From Rhipicephalus microplus (Eukaryota > Arthropoda > Arachnida > Ixodida > Ixodidae), in assembly GCF_043290135.1 (NCBI RefSeq), contig NC_134710.1, positions 253,558,592 through 253,622,591 of the forward strand: a DNA stretch of 64,000 nt, read 5' to 3'. Under the pieces are notes generated by a model. The model saw only the letters and a program-made list of their open reading frames with translations, ran no database searches and was not told the origin of the DNA. The translations under genes and the position numbers were made by a program. This document shows positions 1-10,497 of the stretch, piece by piece (the first letter of the stretch is position 1; each line of letters starts with the position of its first letter).

Positions 1-600
1 TTGCATTTGTACGTCACCATATAAAAGCAAGAAGAAAATTATTACAGACATCGGTAAACAAATGAATGTTGTAAAAATATCAAACCACAGTTTCGAAAAA
101 CACATCTTTCTTTTGGATAAACAATAGTGAAGCTACAGGGACATAAAATTCTCCACCTTTCTGCACGCAAAAAGCCTCAAAACTTCACGTTCGCGTTGCT
201 CTCCGTATATGGCTATTATTGCAGTATCTTTAAAAATTAGCTCATAATACTATTTTTTAGAGTAACCCGCTTGCAAAGTGAATGCTCACGCGCCCTTTTA
301 GCGAGTACGCATGTTCTGTAACTCTTTACTGATTCATCTGCCTGCTTGGATGATGTAACACCAGCCGCAGTTTAGGACAATCTTATAAATTACATTCTCT
401 CGGAACCTAACAAGTTGCACGAGCTTCTTTCTATATGTAAACAGTTTGTACGTCTTCAACAATGGTACTGTTGCACAGGCTGGATAGGTTGTGACGGCCC
501 CAGAACACGATCTCAACGCCGGATATTTGTATCACCCTCTTTAGGTTAGGTGACACTTAATGAACGTACAGAACGACCACGATACCTTTGGGATAGCCCT
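1..600. other. AT-rich non-coding stretch
   Basis: I see no gene, exon with splice signals or recognisable repeat here. The short open frames have no known domain. The sequence leads into the head of the microsatellite-bearing repeat that begins near 604. Confidence 0.5.
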
Positions 601-603
601 CTC

Positions 604-1000
<397 letters not shown>

Positions 1001-1240
1001 GCCCCACCGTGGTGGTCTAGTGGCTAAGGTACTCGACTGCTGACCCGCAGGTCGCGGGATCGAATACCGGCTGCGGCGGCTGCATTTCCGATGGAGATGA
1101 AATTGCTGTAGGTTCTTGTGCTCAGATTTGGGTGGACGTTAAAAAACGACAGGTGGTAGAAATTTCCGGAGTCTTTCACTACGGCGTCTTTCATAATCGT
1201 TTGGTGGTGTTGGGAGGTTAAAATCCAGCTATTAATAAAT
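1001..1240 (+). mobile_element. Ruka-type tRNA-derived SINE
   Basis: Full-length but diverged copy. The tRNA-like head has an A-box region (GTGGTCTAGTGG) and a B-box region (CGCGGGATCGAATACCGG). The shared SINE body follows (CGGCGGCTGCATTTCCGATG, then the GTCTTTCATAATC block), and the copy ends AT-rich. No clear target-site duplication is visible. It abuts the second SINE family copy that starts at 1256. Confidence 0.9.
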
Positions 1241-1255
1241 CACCCCTTAACTTTG

Positions 1256-1612
1256 CGTGAACCAAATGAACATGCGAGGGTATGATGGTTTGAGGAATAC
1301 GATGCGCTGGTCAAGACATCAATATTTTCACAATCCCGTGGCGTACGTCATCAAACACTTCCCGCCAGACAGCGCCACATACCCACAAGCGGGTATGTGC
1401 CGCTGGTATGCGGGTATGTGCCACAGGTGACTGACCCTAGGAAGGACGAGGAGATACAGGAGAAATTTAACGCGCTGGTGTTAAGAAATGCCCGGCATTG
1501 GTAGCGTCGAGCCGATGAATGCAAATAATAAATGTCAGGTTGCCAGCTGGAATCAAACCCACGCATTCTGCGTGGCAATGAAGTATTTTACCACAGAGCT
1601 ATGCCATGTCTC
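1256..1612 (-). mobile_element. Second tRNA-derived SINE family, copy 1
   Basis: On the reverse strand the element starts with a tRNA-like head: an A-box-like TAGCTCTGTGGT and a B-box-like GGGTTTGATTCC. A body with several copies of the word ACATACCCGC and a conserved tail (GTGTTTGATGACGTACGC) follow. It aligns along its whole length with the forward copy at 45,957-46,333, head and tail included, so both ends are supported by two independent insertions. It is unrelated in body and tail to the Ruka family. I do not know a name for it. Confidence 0.8.
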
Positions 1613-3190
1613 GCAAATACCTTTCAAATAGACGCTACTCTTCGTGAAACATCAGTCGAGGCTGCAGTGCTGCCTACCCAATTTTGTAAACATTACATAT
1701 GTGCTCCTTCGATACAGCTGTCACGTCGGGTTGACGTCAATTGTGATTATAGTTGCCATTCGATGTAGCCGATTTATGTAGCAGTGCACAGGGCCAGCAT
1801 ACTCGCTAGCATCAGCGCTTCATATGAGCTTCTGGTGTTGCTAATACGCATGTTTCATTTGGCATAGTTGCGCAAGTGCAAACAACTGGTTATACAAACA
1901 TCTGCAACTCTTCAACATATGTCTGTGCGTGCAACCTTTGTACATATATTTAGCGTCATTTCATGAAGTGTCGCTGAATAAAAAAATGCAGCATGGTCAC
2001 CTTCCTTCCGCATGCTTCGCATAGCTTCGATTGCCAGGTACATGGGATCTGCCGATTTTGTTTGTAATTTTTTAACCCGTCCATCGTTAGCTGCGCAACG
2101 TAACAAAACAAGATCACAGGAAAACCTGCTTTTAGTAGCATCTGCAGTGGCATTCACTTGCATTTACTTGGTGTTAGCTAGGGTGCGACTCAGGTGCCGC
2201 CAAACAATGTCACTAAAATATTAAAATGTTGCTTACAAAGAAACAGGCACGAAAAAGAGGGAGAAAAAAACAGAGCAACACATAAAGAAACGTGAAGAGA
2301 AGCACAGAAAGGCATTGAAATGCACAAAGAGAGAGACAGAGAAAGAAATTGAACTAAAGAAATGGAGATATGAAGAGCAAGAAAGAGAAGAAGTAGACCG
2401 ATGGAGAAAGGGACAAAAATGAAGGCAACAAATAAAAACAGATACGAAAAAGAACTACATATATGAGACACAGCGAGAAATGGACAGATAAAGATAATAA
2501 AGCCACATTTTCGCTGGTAGGGTGAATCAATGAATGCAATTAGAACAAATTAGAACGTCCCACGATGAACGGGAAGCAACTCGACGCTGGTGGGGCGTCA
2601 CTCAAGGCGAAGGACGCACGAAAAGAACACACAGTGCGTGAGCGTGAACTATATCAACTGTCATTGCTCGTCACTTGCACCACACTGCTCAAACACAAAG
2701 GATGCTCAAAAAGAACGGAAAAGTCTAATGCAGGACGCACGTGAACTAACAAATGTCCCATTTTTAACTTCCTGTTATGTGATAAGCGTACTGAAAGCGC
2801 TGCAAGTGTCGATTATGCGAGAGCCTTCTCGTGACCCATGGCGGCATCTGGCATGTGATGTTCGAGGCATTGCCCACCTAGCGTTCCACTTCGCGAATGA
2901 GTACGAAAATTTGCTTTTTAGAACGCGTCTCATGCGCACTTGGAACAAAATTTGGCAGCATTGCTTTAAAGCACACCTTTTGCACAATCTTGCGGGTGGA
3001 TTTGAATACTTTGAAGCGCCTTCCAGAGCTGTGTGCCGTCAGCGATAAATGCTCACTGTTAGAGTTAAAAAAAGATAGTTTGTTGCAGAGATATTCAGCG
3101 CGGCAGGCTGTGTAACGAGTGGTCAGAGGTTAGAATCTCAGGGACGCACGTGGCGATTGTTCCTTTTGCTTTATTTTTGTGGCTTTTATT
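1613..3190. other. Non-coding, no recognisable element
   Basis: A purine-rich low-complexity run (about 2,230-2,470, rich in GAGA/AAAG words) is the only compositional feature. Its open frames on the reverse strand are serine/leucine-rich by composition. A 152-codon frame at 2590-3048 has no recognisable domain and no splice or promoter context, so I do not call it a gene. Confidence 0.4.
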
Positions 3191-3194
3191 TATA

Positions 3195-3660
3195 CACACA
3201 TGGGTCATTCTCCGTAAAATGTCACAAGATTTCGCTCGACCATTTCCAAGTGTATTGTAAAAAATTGTGGATGGTAATACCAATGCACTATTTGCCCTCG
3301 GAAAACAATTTTTTTGTATTCAAGCGATTTCAATTTCATAGTAGTGGGTGAAATCTAGGCACCGAAAATATAATTTAAAAAAGTACGATACTTCACAGAA
3401 TCCCTTAAACATTTGCTAGTGTCGTAAAAAGGTACGGTACTATTCTAATATTACCCTTTGATGACCACTATTTTGTCTCACAATGTGCTTTGTGCAGAAG
3501 CAATGCTGCGAATCTGCGCCGATTTCTAATATTTTTAAAAGGTTCCACGAATTTCGCAGCCACAATAAGGCTAAATCAAAAAGCTTAATAGTTGGCAGTG
3601 AGTGAAAAAAAGTATTGAAGTCGATTACGAATCAGTATGCAAGGAGCGCAAACGTTCGAA
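3195..3660 (+). repeat. Unnamed interspersed repeat, forward copy of an inverted pair
   Basis: It begins near the word TGGGTCATTC. It shares a series of blocks (AAAATTGTGGA, CTATTTGCCCTCGGAAA, TTTTGTCTCAC, ATGTGCTTTGTGCAGAAGC) in the same order with the reverse complement of 6,300-6,720. The two copies are substantially diverged and about 2.6 kb apart in opposite orientation. No protein domain is visible in either. Class unknown. Confidence 0.75.
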
Positions 3661-3837
3661 AATCTGTGAAATGCCCCATGTTTAGGAACATCTAGAGTGA
3701 TGATATGGTTCAAGCAAATATGCATGCTAGGTTTCATTTTAGAGAGTCAACAAAGGAGACTTCTTTGTAAAAGTTTACTAAGAACGATTTTTTTAGGCAA
3801 GAAAAAAATGGCAGTGGCTTGGCTCAGCTGTGCCAGG

Positions 3838-4400
3838 GGATACGTAGCGTTAGCAAAGGTTAGGCTGATTATTCTTAGCTTTCCAGATATCATACTTACA
3901 GCTGTTCCAATGACACACACACGGTATACGTATTATGTGGCACATGTATATTTATTTTGCCGGGCAACTACTTCGGGATCCGAAGAGTTAAGCTTCTCCG
4001 CTCTACTGCACCGCGGAGCGGCATTTGCACTCTCCTTCTCCATGGCTATACCACAGTGGCAAACGCCAGTCAGAGGCGCTATCAAGCGGCTACAGCGCAG
4101 TGTCAGATGGCGACTGCACAGGGAAGGCGCGCGCGTCGGCGTCCATATGACTACCGAGGCTATGACGGCACTCCTCTGGAAAGCGCACAGCGGCGGCGGC
4201 GAGTCGCGCGCAGCCGCGGCTGAGTGCGAGGGAGGTGCCGGCTCCGGTGCGTTACACCACTGATTGTCTGCGCAGCGCATCGAATTGCGCGCACACCGGC
4301 GGCGAGCCGCGTGCGGTGGCGGCGAAGTATCATTGCGCATGCGCCGACCAGTGCCACGCGAAATTGGCTCAGTGAGGCCAGCGTAGCTAACGCTACAAAA
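3838..4400. repeat. GC-rich segment bounded by an 11-bp inverted repeat
   Basis: This segment is much richer in G, C and CpG than its surroundings. It is flanked by GTAGCGTTAGC at 3843-3853 and its exact reverse complement GCTAACGCTAC at 4386-4396. The layout would suit a MITE, but the inverted repeat is short and I see no clear target-site duplication. Long open frames on both strands (for example 3697-4263 and 3933-4415) follow from the GC content and show no domain. Confidence 0.35.
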
Positions 4401-6290
4401 ATTTATGTTGAGCATTCCTGGCGTGCCTGGGTAGGAGCCTGAAAGTTCGCTTCACTGCATCACCACGCTTTTTAGGGCAATGGAAGTATGCAGCGCCCAC
4501 GCGGGTGGCAAGATGGTGTGCTGCTGCGAGCTTTCACGCTTCGACACGCATTCTTTGGCTTTCCGCAGTGCCGCTGACGAAGTGCTAGAGAAAACAAGTG
4601 ATGCTTCGTTTAAAATATGTTACTAGAAATAAAAGTGCCTAACCAACATCGGGAACACACTTATAGTTCATTTTAATGGGGAGCATGCTTGAATGTGCCT
4701 CACGCCATTCGTGCCTCGGAGCCGAAAGGTGCTCAGATCTCCGGTAGAAGCGAACTTCGCTCCAGTGATCGCGTCGCCAACCGACCAAGCGGCCCTCGCG
4801 GTTCCTCTTTCGACCGAATCTTTCAGCAGCGCGTAAAATAATCAATGCGAAGGGTGGGCACACTGATATTTTGTCACATTTTACACGGAGAGCCTGTATA
4901 ACAGAAACAAAAAGTGATAAATCTCTAAAAGGAACATATACTCCCACCGCGTAAGCTTTATACCTGTTCAGAAAAAAAAATTCATTATATATTTGTGCAT
5001 TGTGTGCCAGAGACAAGGGTTCAAGAAGAGAAAGAAGAGAAAGCCACCCTGCTGTTTCCATGTGTGGGGCACTGCGGGGCAGACATCACTTTACGGAGCA
5101 CTGCTGTCCTTGGGGTCCACGCAGAGATACGACACGTGGCGTCTTCGTGCCTCAGTAAAAGCCACAATGCCGAACTTCCACCGACTACGGATATCGGACC
5201 ACCACGCTGTGCGTCACTGACTGATGAGCCACCGGCGCTCAAAACAGTACGAGATCTCCAGACATGACCCCTTGGAGGCGCCTAGACCGTGACCGTCATT
5301 CGACAATGCATGGGTAGTCGTCCTAAGCAGCGATATGACAAACTCGTTTCACCCCGCTCGATGGAAGCAAGATTTGCCGGAGGAGGCAGCATCGCCGGGA
5401 CTATGCTCGTCTTTGGGTTGTGTATGAGTGTTTGTTGGGGGCGGTGCCGGAATAATGACCCTCGTGAGTGTTGTGAAAGATGCTTTTGGACAGTGCAGTG
5501 TGAACCTATTTCCCGATCTATATAGGGATCTGCATGGGGAAATGAGACTGTTTGAAATCAGCCCTTGCGGGCTGCTGAGTGCTGGTTCACGGTGCTGATT
5601 ATGTGGAGAGCCTTGCAATGTAGAGCTTCTCAATGTAGAGCTTCGGGCCCGAGAGCTCGTGCCATGTAAATAATGTAAATAAACCCTATCTACAAAGTTC
5701 CACCTCCTCCTTCCTCGACCTCTCGATACCAGATCTCCCGTGCCTGCAAAACCCGGTCGCAACATAAGCAACACACGTAATTTATGGGGCGAAGATGATA
5801 CGTCGGCAACATAAGTAAGGACTGTAGCCTCCGCAGAGATCGAAAAGTGGGCACACAACCTAAGTTTTGCGTCTGTCGTACGTGCACACGTAGCGACCTG
5901 GCAATGAAATAGTTCTGAGCTGCAACCACAAACTGCATACTTCAGTGCCTTTCCAACACCTTCTGCCAGCCGTACGGCATATACACTGTTGGCAAGTTTT
6001 CAGCAACGTGCAAACTTAGAGCAGCACACGATCTTGCCAACCGCGGGCGTGCTGCATACTTCTGTTGCCCCGTTGAATCGTGCCGGTGCCGTGGAGCGGG
6101 CTTACGAGCCCACGCCCAGGTACGCCGCGTACGCTCAACATAAACTCTTGTTTCTCGTCTACAACAAAAATAAATAACTCCGATTAAACTTTTCCAAATA
6201 AATCCCCTTTGCTCGCTCTTTCAAATGAGACTAAGCGTGAATTTTTTCTTGAATCGCATCTCCACTCTACGTTTTTCAACGTTGGCACGC
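4401..6290. other. Non-coding, no confirmed element
   Basis: There is no exon or known domain. The stretch 5,440-5,760 has an AATAAA signal near 5,677 and a short tandem word (AATGTAGAGCTTC twice near 5,616-5,645). It vaguely resembles an LTR, but no partner or duplication was found. Nothing else is recognisable. Confidence 0.4.
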
Positions 6291-6299
6291 CTTCCACTT

Positions 6300-6720
6300 C
6301 AAAACTACTAGGTCATCGACATGAATACTTTTTTGACACGCTCCCTTCCAACTATCCAGTCATGTGACATTGTTTCATTGTGTCTGTGAAATTTATAGAT
6401 TTGAAAAAATAACCAAAATGGGTTCAGAATTGCAGCATCGCTTCTGCACAAAGCACATCGTGAGACAAAGTAGAGGTCGTCCATGGGTGATAAAATAGCG
6501 CCATTTCTTCTCAAACAATCAGCAGATGTTTACAGCATTCTGTGAACAGTTTTTGAGAATATTTTTTTCGTGACCTGTGTTTCACCCTCTACTGCAAAGT
6601 TCAAATCGCTGTAATAGAGAACAAATTTCTTTTCCCAAAAAATACTTTCCGAGGGCAAATAGTTCATTGATACGAACGTCCACAATTTTACATAATCGGA
6701 GAAGGTCGAGTGCAATGCTT
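6300..6720 (-). repeat. Unnamed interspersed repeat, reverse copy of an inverted pair
   Basis: This is the reverse-strand partner of 3195-3660, with the same ordered blocks (TGGGTCATTC, AAATTGTGGA, CTATTTGCCCTCGGAAAG, TTTGTCTCACGATGTGCTTT). It abuts the (TACA)n array. No coding potential is recognised. Confidence 0.75.
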
Positions 6721-6746
6721 GAATCGTCTGGCGTGGAATGACCCAG

Positions 6747-6946
6747 ATACATACATACATACATACATACATACATACATACATACATACATACATACAT
6801 ACATACATACATACATACATACATACATACATACATACATACATACATACATACATACATACATACATACATACATACATACATACATACATACATACAT
6901 ACATACATACATACATACATACATACATACATACATACATACATAC
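6747..6946. repeat. (TACA)n microsatellite, about 50 units
   Basis: About 200 bp of uninterrupted CATA/TACA repeat. A Ruka SINE has inserted at its right-hand end: the SINE target duplication contains the last repeat units. Open frames reading HTYI or CMYV repeats are artefacts of the array. Confidence 0.97.
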
Positions 6947-6952
6947 AAATAT

Positions 6953-7196
6953 ATGCCCCGCCACGGTGGTGTAGTGGCAAGCGTACTCAGCTGCTGGCCC
7001 GCTGGTCGCGGGTTTGAATCCCGGCTGCGGCGGCTGCATTTTCGATGGAGGCGGAAATGTTGTAGGCCCATGTGCTCAGATTCGCATGCCCGTTAAAGAA
7101 CCCCAGGTGTTCAAAATTTCCGGAGCCCGCCACTACGGCATCTCTCATAATTATATGGTGGTTTTGGGGCGTTAAAGCCCACATATCAATCTATCA
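6953..7196 (+). mobile_element. Ruka-type SINE, full length, 14-bp target duplication
   Basis: Complete head, body and tail. The head carries the A-box GTGGTGTAGTGG and the B-box CGCGGGTTTGAATCCCGG; the tail is ATCAATCTATCAA. Perfect direct repeats ATACATACAAATAT flank it at 6939-6952 and 7197-7210, the signature of LINE-type target-primed insertion. The target was the edge of the (TACA)n array. Confidence 0.95.
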
Positions 7197-7203
7197 ATAC
7201 ATA

Positions 7204-7275
7204 CAAATATCTGGGGCATGACAACAGGTGAATAATCGTTGAGTGTTCATATCATTGCTATCGCAATAAAATAAA
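7204..7275 (+). mobile_element. Tail fragment of a third SINE family
   Basis: After the Ruka target duplication the sequence TGGGGCATGACA ... ATTGCTATCGCAATAAAATA matches the 3' end of the tRNA-derived element at 26,815-27,022. This is probably the end of an element split by the microsatellite and SINE. The match is short, so the call is tentative. Confidence 0.5.
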
Positions 7276-9325
7276 GAAAAACAAAAATGACCCCACTTAC
7301 CCCCCAGCTCCACTCTTCCTTCAAGCTTGGTACCACTAGTGCAAATCTGCCATGTTTTTTTTTCTCTGTGTGCTTGTTCTCTCACGCATCGGAGTTATTG
7401 CATGCAAGGACAAAATCAGCACATGTGTTCGGAATAATCAGCGCACGTGGACGCGCAGAGCCTGAAGAGAGGGCACCTCAATAGGTTCACTGTAGGATGA
7501 AAGAAGCAGTGCGGAAGAAAAGTTTCAAGTATGAAGGAAAAATATTGCTATTGAAATTGATATCCACCAATTCATCAGGCGTCTCTTCACGTTTTATGAG
7601 GACCATGCTCTAACCAATTCTCTCAGAAAGGTCACTTGCGGATGAATGGTCCCTCAGAAGTATAAAAGAGAAATACATTAATAAAGGGCACCTATCTGTG
7701 CACTACTATAATAACTGGCATAAAAAAAGAGTAAAATGAAGCAAATGAGCAAACTTTCTTAAATCCTAGGAAAGCGAAAATGTGCTTTCATTGTTCTCTC
7801 GATGATTCTGCTATCAGAATAGAACCTTGGTCCAGATGATTCATAATCAAAGGACAGTCAAATAAGGGACGACTCTGTTTGTTTTCTCTTAATTTAGTAG
7901 AAGACACGAGACAAGGCGAATGAAAAAAAAATCAGTCACCTAATATCTTTTTCCGACTATGCATTTCATCGTTCTGCCGTCGAGTGCTATTGCGTAGTGC
8001 AGGTTGTGAAAGTAACGAAAAAGAGTTCCTGTGCGATACAGCAATATTTGCCTGAAATAAGTAAATGAGTGTTTCAGTGTGGGAAGTGTGCCAGTGCCGA
8101 CGCCGTGGGGGGGGGGGGGGTACAAAATGACACCAGGCGAGGGCTAAGCCTGCCGGCCTGCTTGGCCCACACTTCATAGTCAACCCCCCCCCCCCCCCAA
8201 AAAAAAAATAAATTTCTGCTTACGGCTCTGACTACAGACCCAGTACCAACATTCCATTCCATCTGCCTGCCGGGCTCCCACTTCAGGTCTAGGAGGTCCC
8301 CTCCCCCTAAAAAAATTCTGCCTACGCCGCTGACTACAGGTCCGGTACCATGCCACGTGCCGAGTGAAGAAAAAAAGTTGTCTGGGTGGGCTGGATTATG
8401 AATTTTATGTACAGTATTTCTCATTGTTATATGATCAGATGTAAAATCTTCGACCATCGCCTAAATGTGAACTCGGATGGCCAGGTTCTTTAGGAACCTC
8501 CAGGTGTGATATTATCGCATACCTCGCCCGTAGCAGGATCGGAGTGCCTTTTGACCTGCTCGCCCTTTTCGAAGTGACGCGCTTAACCTTCAGGAGGAAC
8601 GGCATTTAACGGCTATGTGGGATAATATATTAAACGCCCGCATGCATTGAGGAGCGCTTCACGGGAACCACGTCTTGAATAGGAGTAATCTACCATCGTG
8701 CTGTCGGCTGAGCTGGTGGAGCCATTTCATCTCGGGCCGTGCTTGGCACTCAGATTGGCTGTGGCTCCTCCTTAATTTCAAGCTCTGAGATGTCCGACAG
8801 AGCTTGTATCTGATGATAAGTAGAGAATAAAGGGAAAGTTTGAATCGACATGCTCGTCATTGAAGGATCTCTGCCCAAAGTGTCATAGCTCCTTTTTGGC
8901 ATCCGTCTCTTACCAGCATTGGTACAGGTCGGCACAGTTTTATCAGGTCTTATGCATCGCATTCGTCACCGCAATTCGCTGCACATTTTTTCACTGTGAT
9001 ATTACCATATCGTCTAGCTCGCTGGCTCATCTCGCTTTTATTTTACAGGTTTCAAAAATGCATAGCATCTGCATATTTTTTCTGCATGAATTTACGACTA
9101 GCAAAATTAGAGCTTATGAAAATACCTATTTCCGCATCACTTCGAATTATTTTCACAACATTACTTTACTTAAACTCAGCACTCGCGATAACGTGTATAT
9201 CCGGTGTTTCCAAAGGTTAAGGATTTATTATCCTTCTGCTTATAACTGTAAAATGAGACTGGTTTGGAGGCATTTGCACTAAATCAGTGACACTAGATGT
9301 TTTCATCAGTTACAATTATAAACGT
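7276..9325. other. Non-coding; poly(G)/poly(C) tracts
   Basis: No gene is seen. At 8,107-8,120 there is a 14-base G run and at 8,185-8,199 a C run followed by an A run. The words around them (TGCTTACGG, TGCCTACGCCGCTGACTACAG) occur twice, which suggests a small local duplication. Related homopolymers recur at 15,004-15,020, 16,338-16,352, 17,996-18,008, 18,311-18,325 and 63,783-63,797. Confidence 0.5.
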
Positions 9326-9329
9326 GCTT

Positions 9330-9562
9330 CTCACCGCAGTGGTCTAGTGGTTATGGCACTTCATTGCAGACACGAAAACCACGTGGTGAAATCTCGGCCG
9401 CAGCAGCCGCATTTCAATGAAGGTGAAAATGCTTGTGGCCTGTGTACTTATATTTAGATTCACGTTAACGAATTCTAAGTGTTCGTAACTTTTGGAGTTT
9501 TTCACTACGGCGTCTATTATTATCATATCGAGGTTTTGGCACGTTGAACCCAGAAAATTATT
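9330..9562 (+). mobile_element. Ruka-type SINE, old copy
   Basis: The head retains GTGGTCTAGTGG, and the body is recognisable by CATTTCAATG, GTTAACG and CACTACGGCGTCTATTATTATCATAT. Divergence from the other copies is high, so this is among the oldest insertions here. No target duplication is identifiable. Confidence 0.85.
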
Positions 9563-9625
9563 GAAATTTAAGAATCAACCAAGAAACATTTGTTTTTTGT
9601 ACGCAGTAATTACGTTTACTTCTTA

Positions 9626-9692
9626 CCGGAGTCCTCCACTACGGCGTCTCTCATAGTCATATGTTGGTTTTCGGACGTTAAACATCTCATAT
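9626..9692 (+). mobile_element. 5'-truncated Ruka fragment (3' end only)
   Basis: Only the last ~67 bp of the SINE remain (CCGGAGTCCTCCACTACGGC, CTCTCATAGTCATATG, GGACGTTAAAC). The truncation is at the 5' side, as expected from incomplete reverse transcription. Confidence 0.8.
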
Positions 9693-10206
9693 GAGATATG
9701 TTTTCCTGTTATCTGCATGACGCTTAGGTTCAAGTTAGTAAACGTATACAGTGATCATTTGTATGGAGTTTGTAATAGTACGCATTGTATTATGCGAATG
9801 TGCATTAACAGTTTTGGCAGTGCTAAAGTTTTTTACATAAGCTTACTAAAAATTAAATCTTCATTAGGTGCTTTATTTATTGAGAAGGGTACGCATTATG
9901 AGCTGGTGGGTCTATATGATATGAGCAAGGATAATAACCTGGACGAAGTTAGTTGTAGCTGTATATTGGTATGGATGCCCTTTCTTGTGTTATTTTTTTT
10001 TCGTACGCATAGGCTTCTCACTTGCTCGATTTTCAAGCTGGTCTCATAATTTCAAAACATGTACACGAAATTGAAACAAATAAATATGATATTTTTAGTG
10101 TGACCCATTTTAAATAATCTTTTTTTAGGTTGCAACAAGAGACTGCGGGTTACTCCTATGCATTAGCACCACCAGACTTATCTAATTGTTCGAAAAACTG
10201 TTTCAG

Positions 10207-10497
10207 AGATCCCTGTGCCATCTAACCTCACTGTGGTAGCTGTCGGGCCGTCGTCCATTAACATCACCTGGCAGCTTCCGTCGAATAGCACGAACGTCAC
10301 GGGATACCAGGTGTCCTGGTGTCTCAGCGACTTGTGCATCGGCAAGCTGAACGACCTCACGACCAAGACTTTTTATTCGGTTCAGCGTCTACAAGACTTT
10401 AAGAATTACACTGTGTTCGTGTGTGCCTACGTGGATCAAGGTTTGACCCCGTTCGTTGGTCAATGCATCAACGTCAGTACCAAGACGCAGCCGGGAG
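10207..10497 (+). CDS. Exon encoding a fibronectin type III domain
   Basis: A 291-bp exon of exactly 97 codons, bounded by an acceptor (TTTCAG, ends 10,206) and a strong donor (GAG|GTAAGT, from 10,498). It enters and leaves in phase 1, the symmetrical arrangement typical of shuffled extracellular modules. The peptide shows the type III pattern: an N-terminal P-S-N-L-T-V strand, I-N-I-T-W, G-Y-Q-V-S-W, then L-Q-D-F-K-N-Y-T-V-F-V. It has at least six N-glycosylation sequons and four cysteines, so it is probably secreted or the ectodomain of a membrane protein. The parent gene cannot be named from two domains; receptor phosphatases, adhesion proteins and tick-specific secreted proteins all carry such domains. 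Confidence 0.85.

Noticed and set aside
3697..4415. Overlapping 188- and 160-codon frames on opposite strands
   Set aside because: They overlap fully in a GC-rich segment where stops are rare; no domain, splice sites or start context.
5440..5760. Possible solo LTR with AATAAA and a CAACA end
   Set aside because: No second copy, no TG start paired to the end, and no target duplication could be found.
6530..7096. Long frames of repeated CMYV or HTYI residues
   Set aside because: They are translations of the (TACA)n array running into the Ruka SINE.
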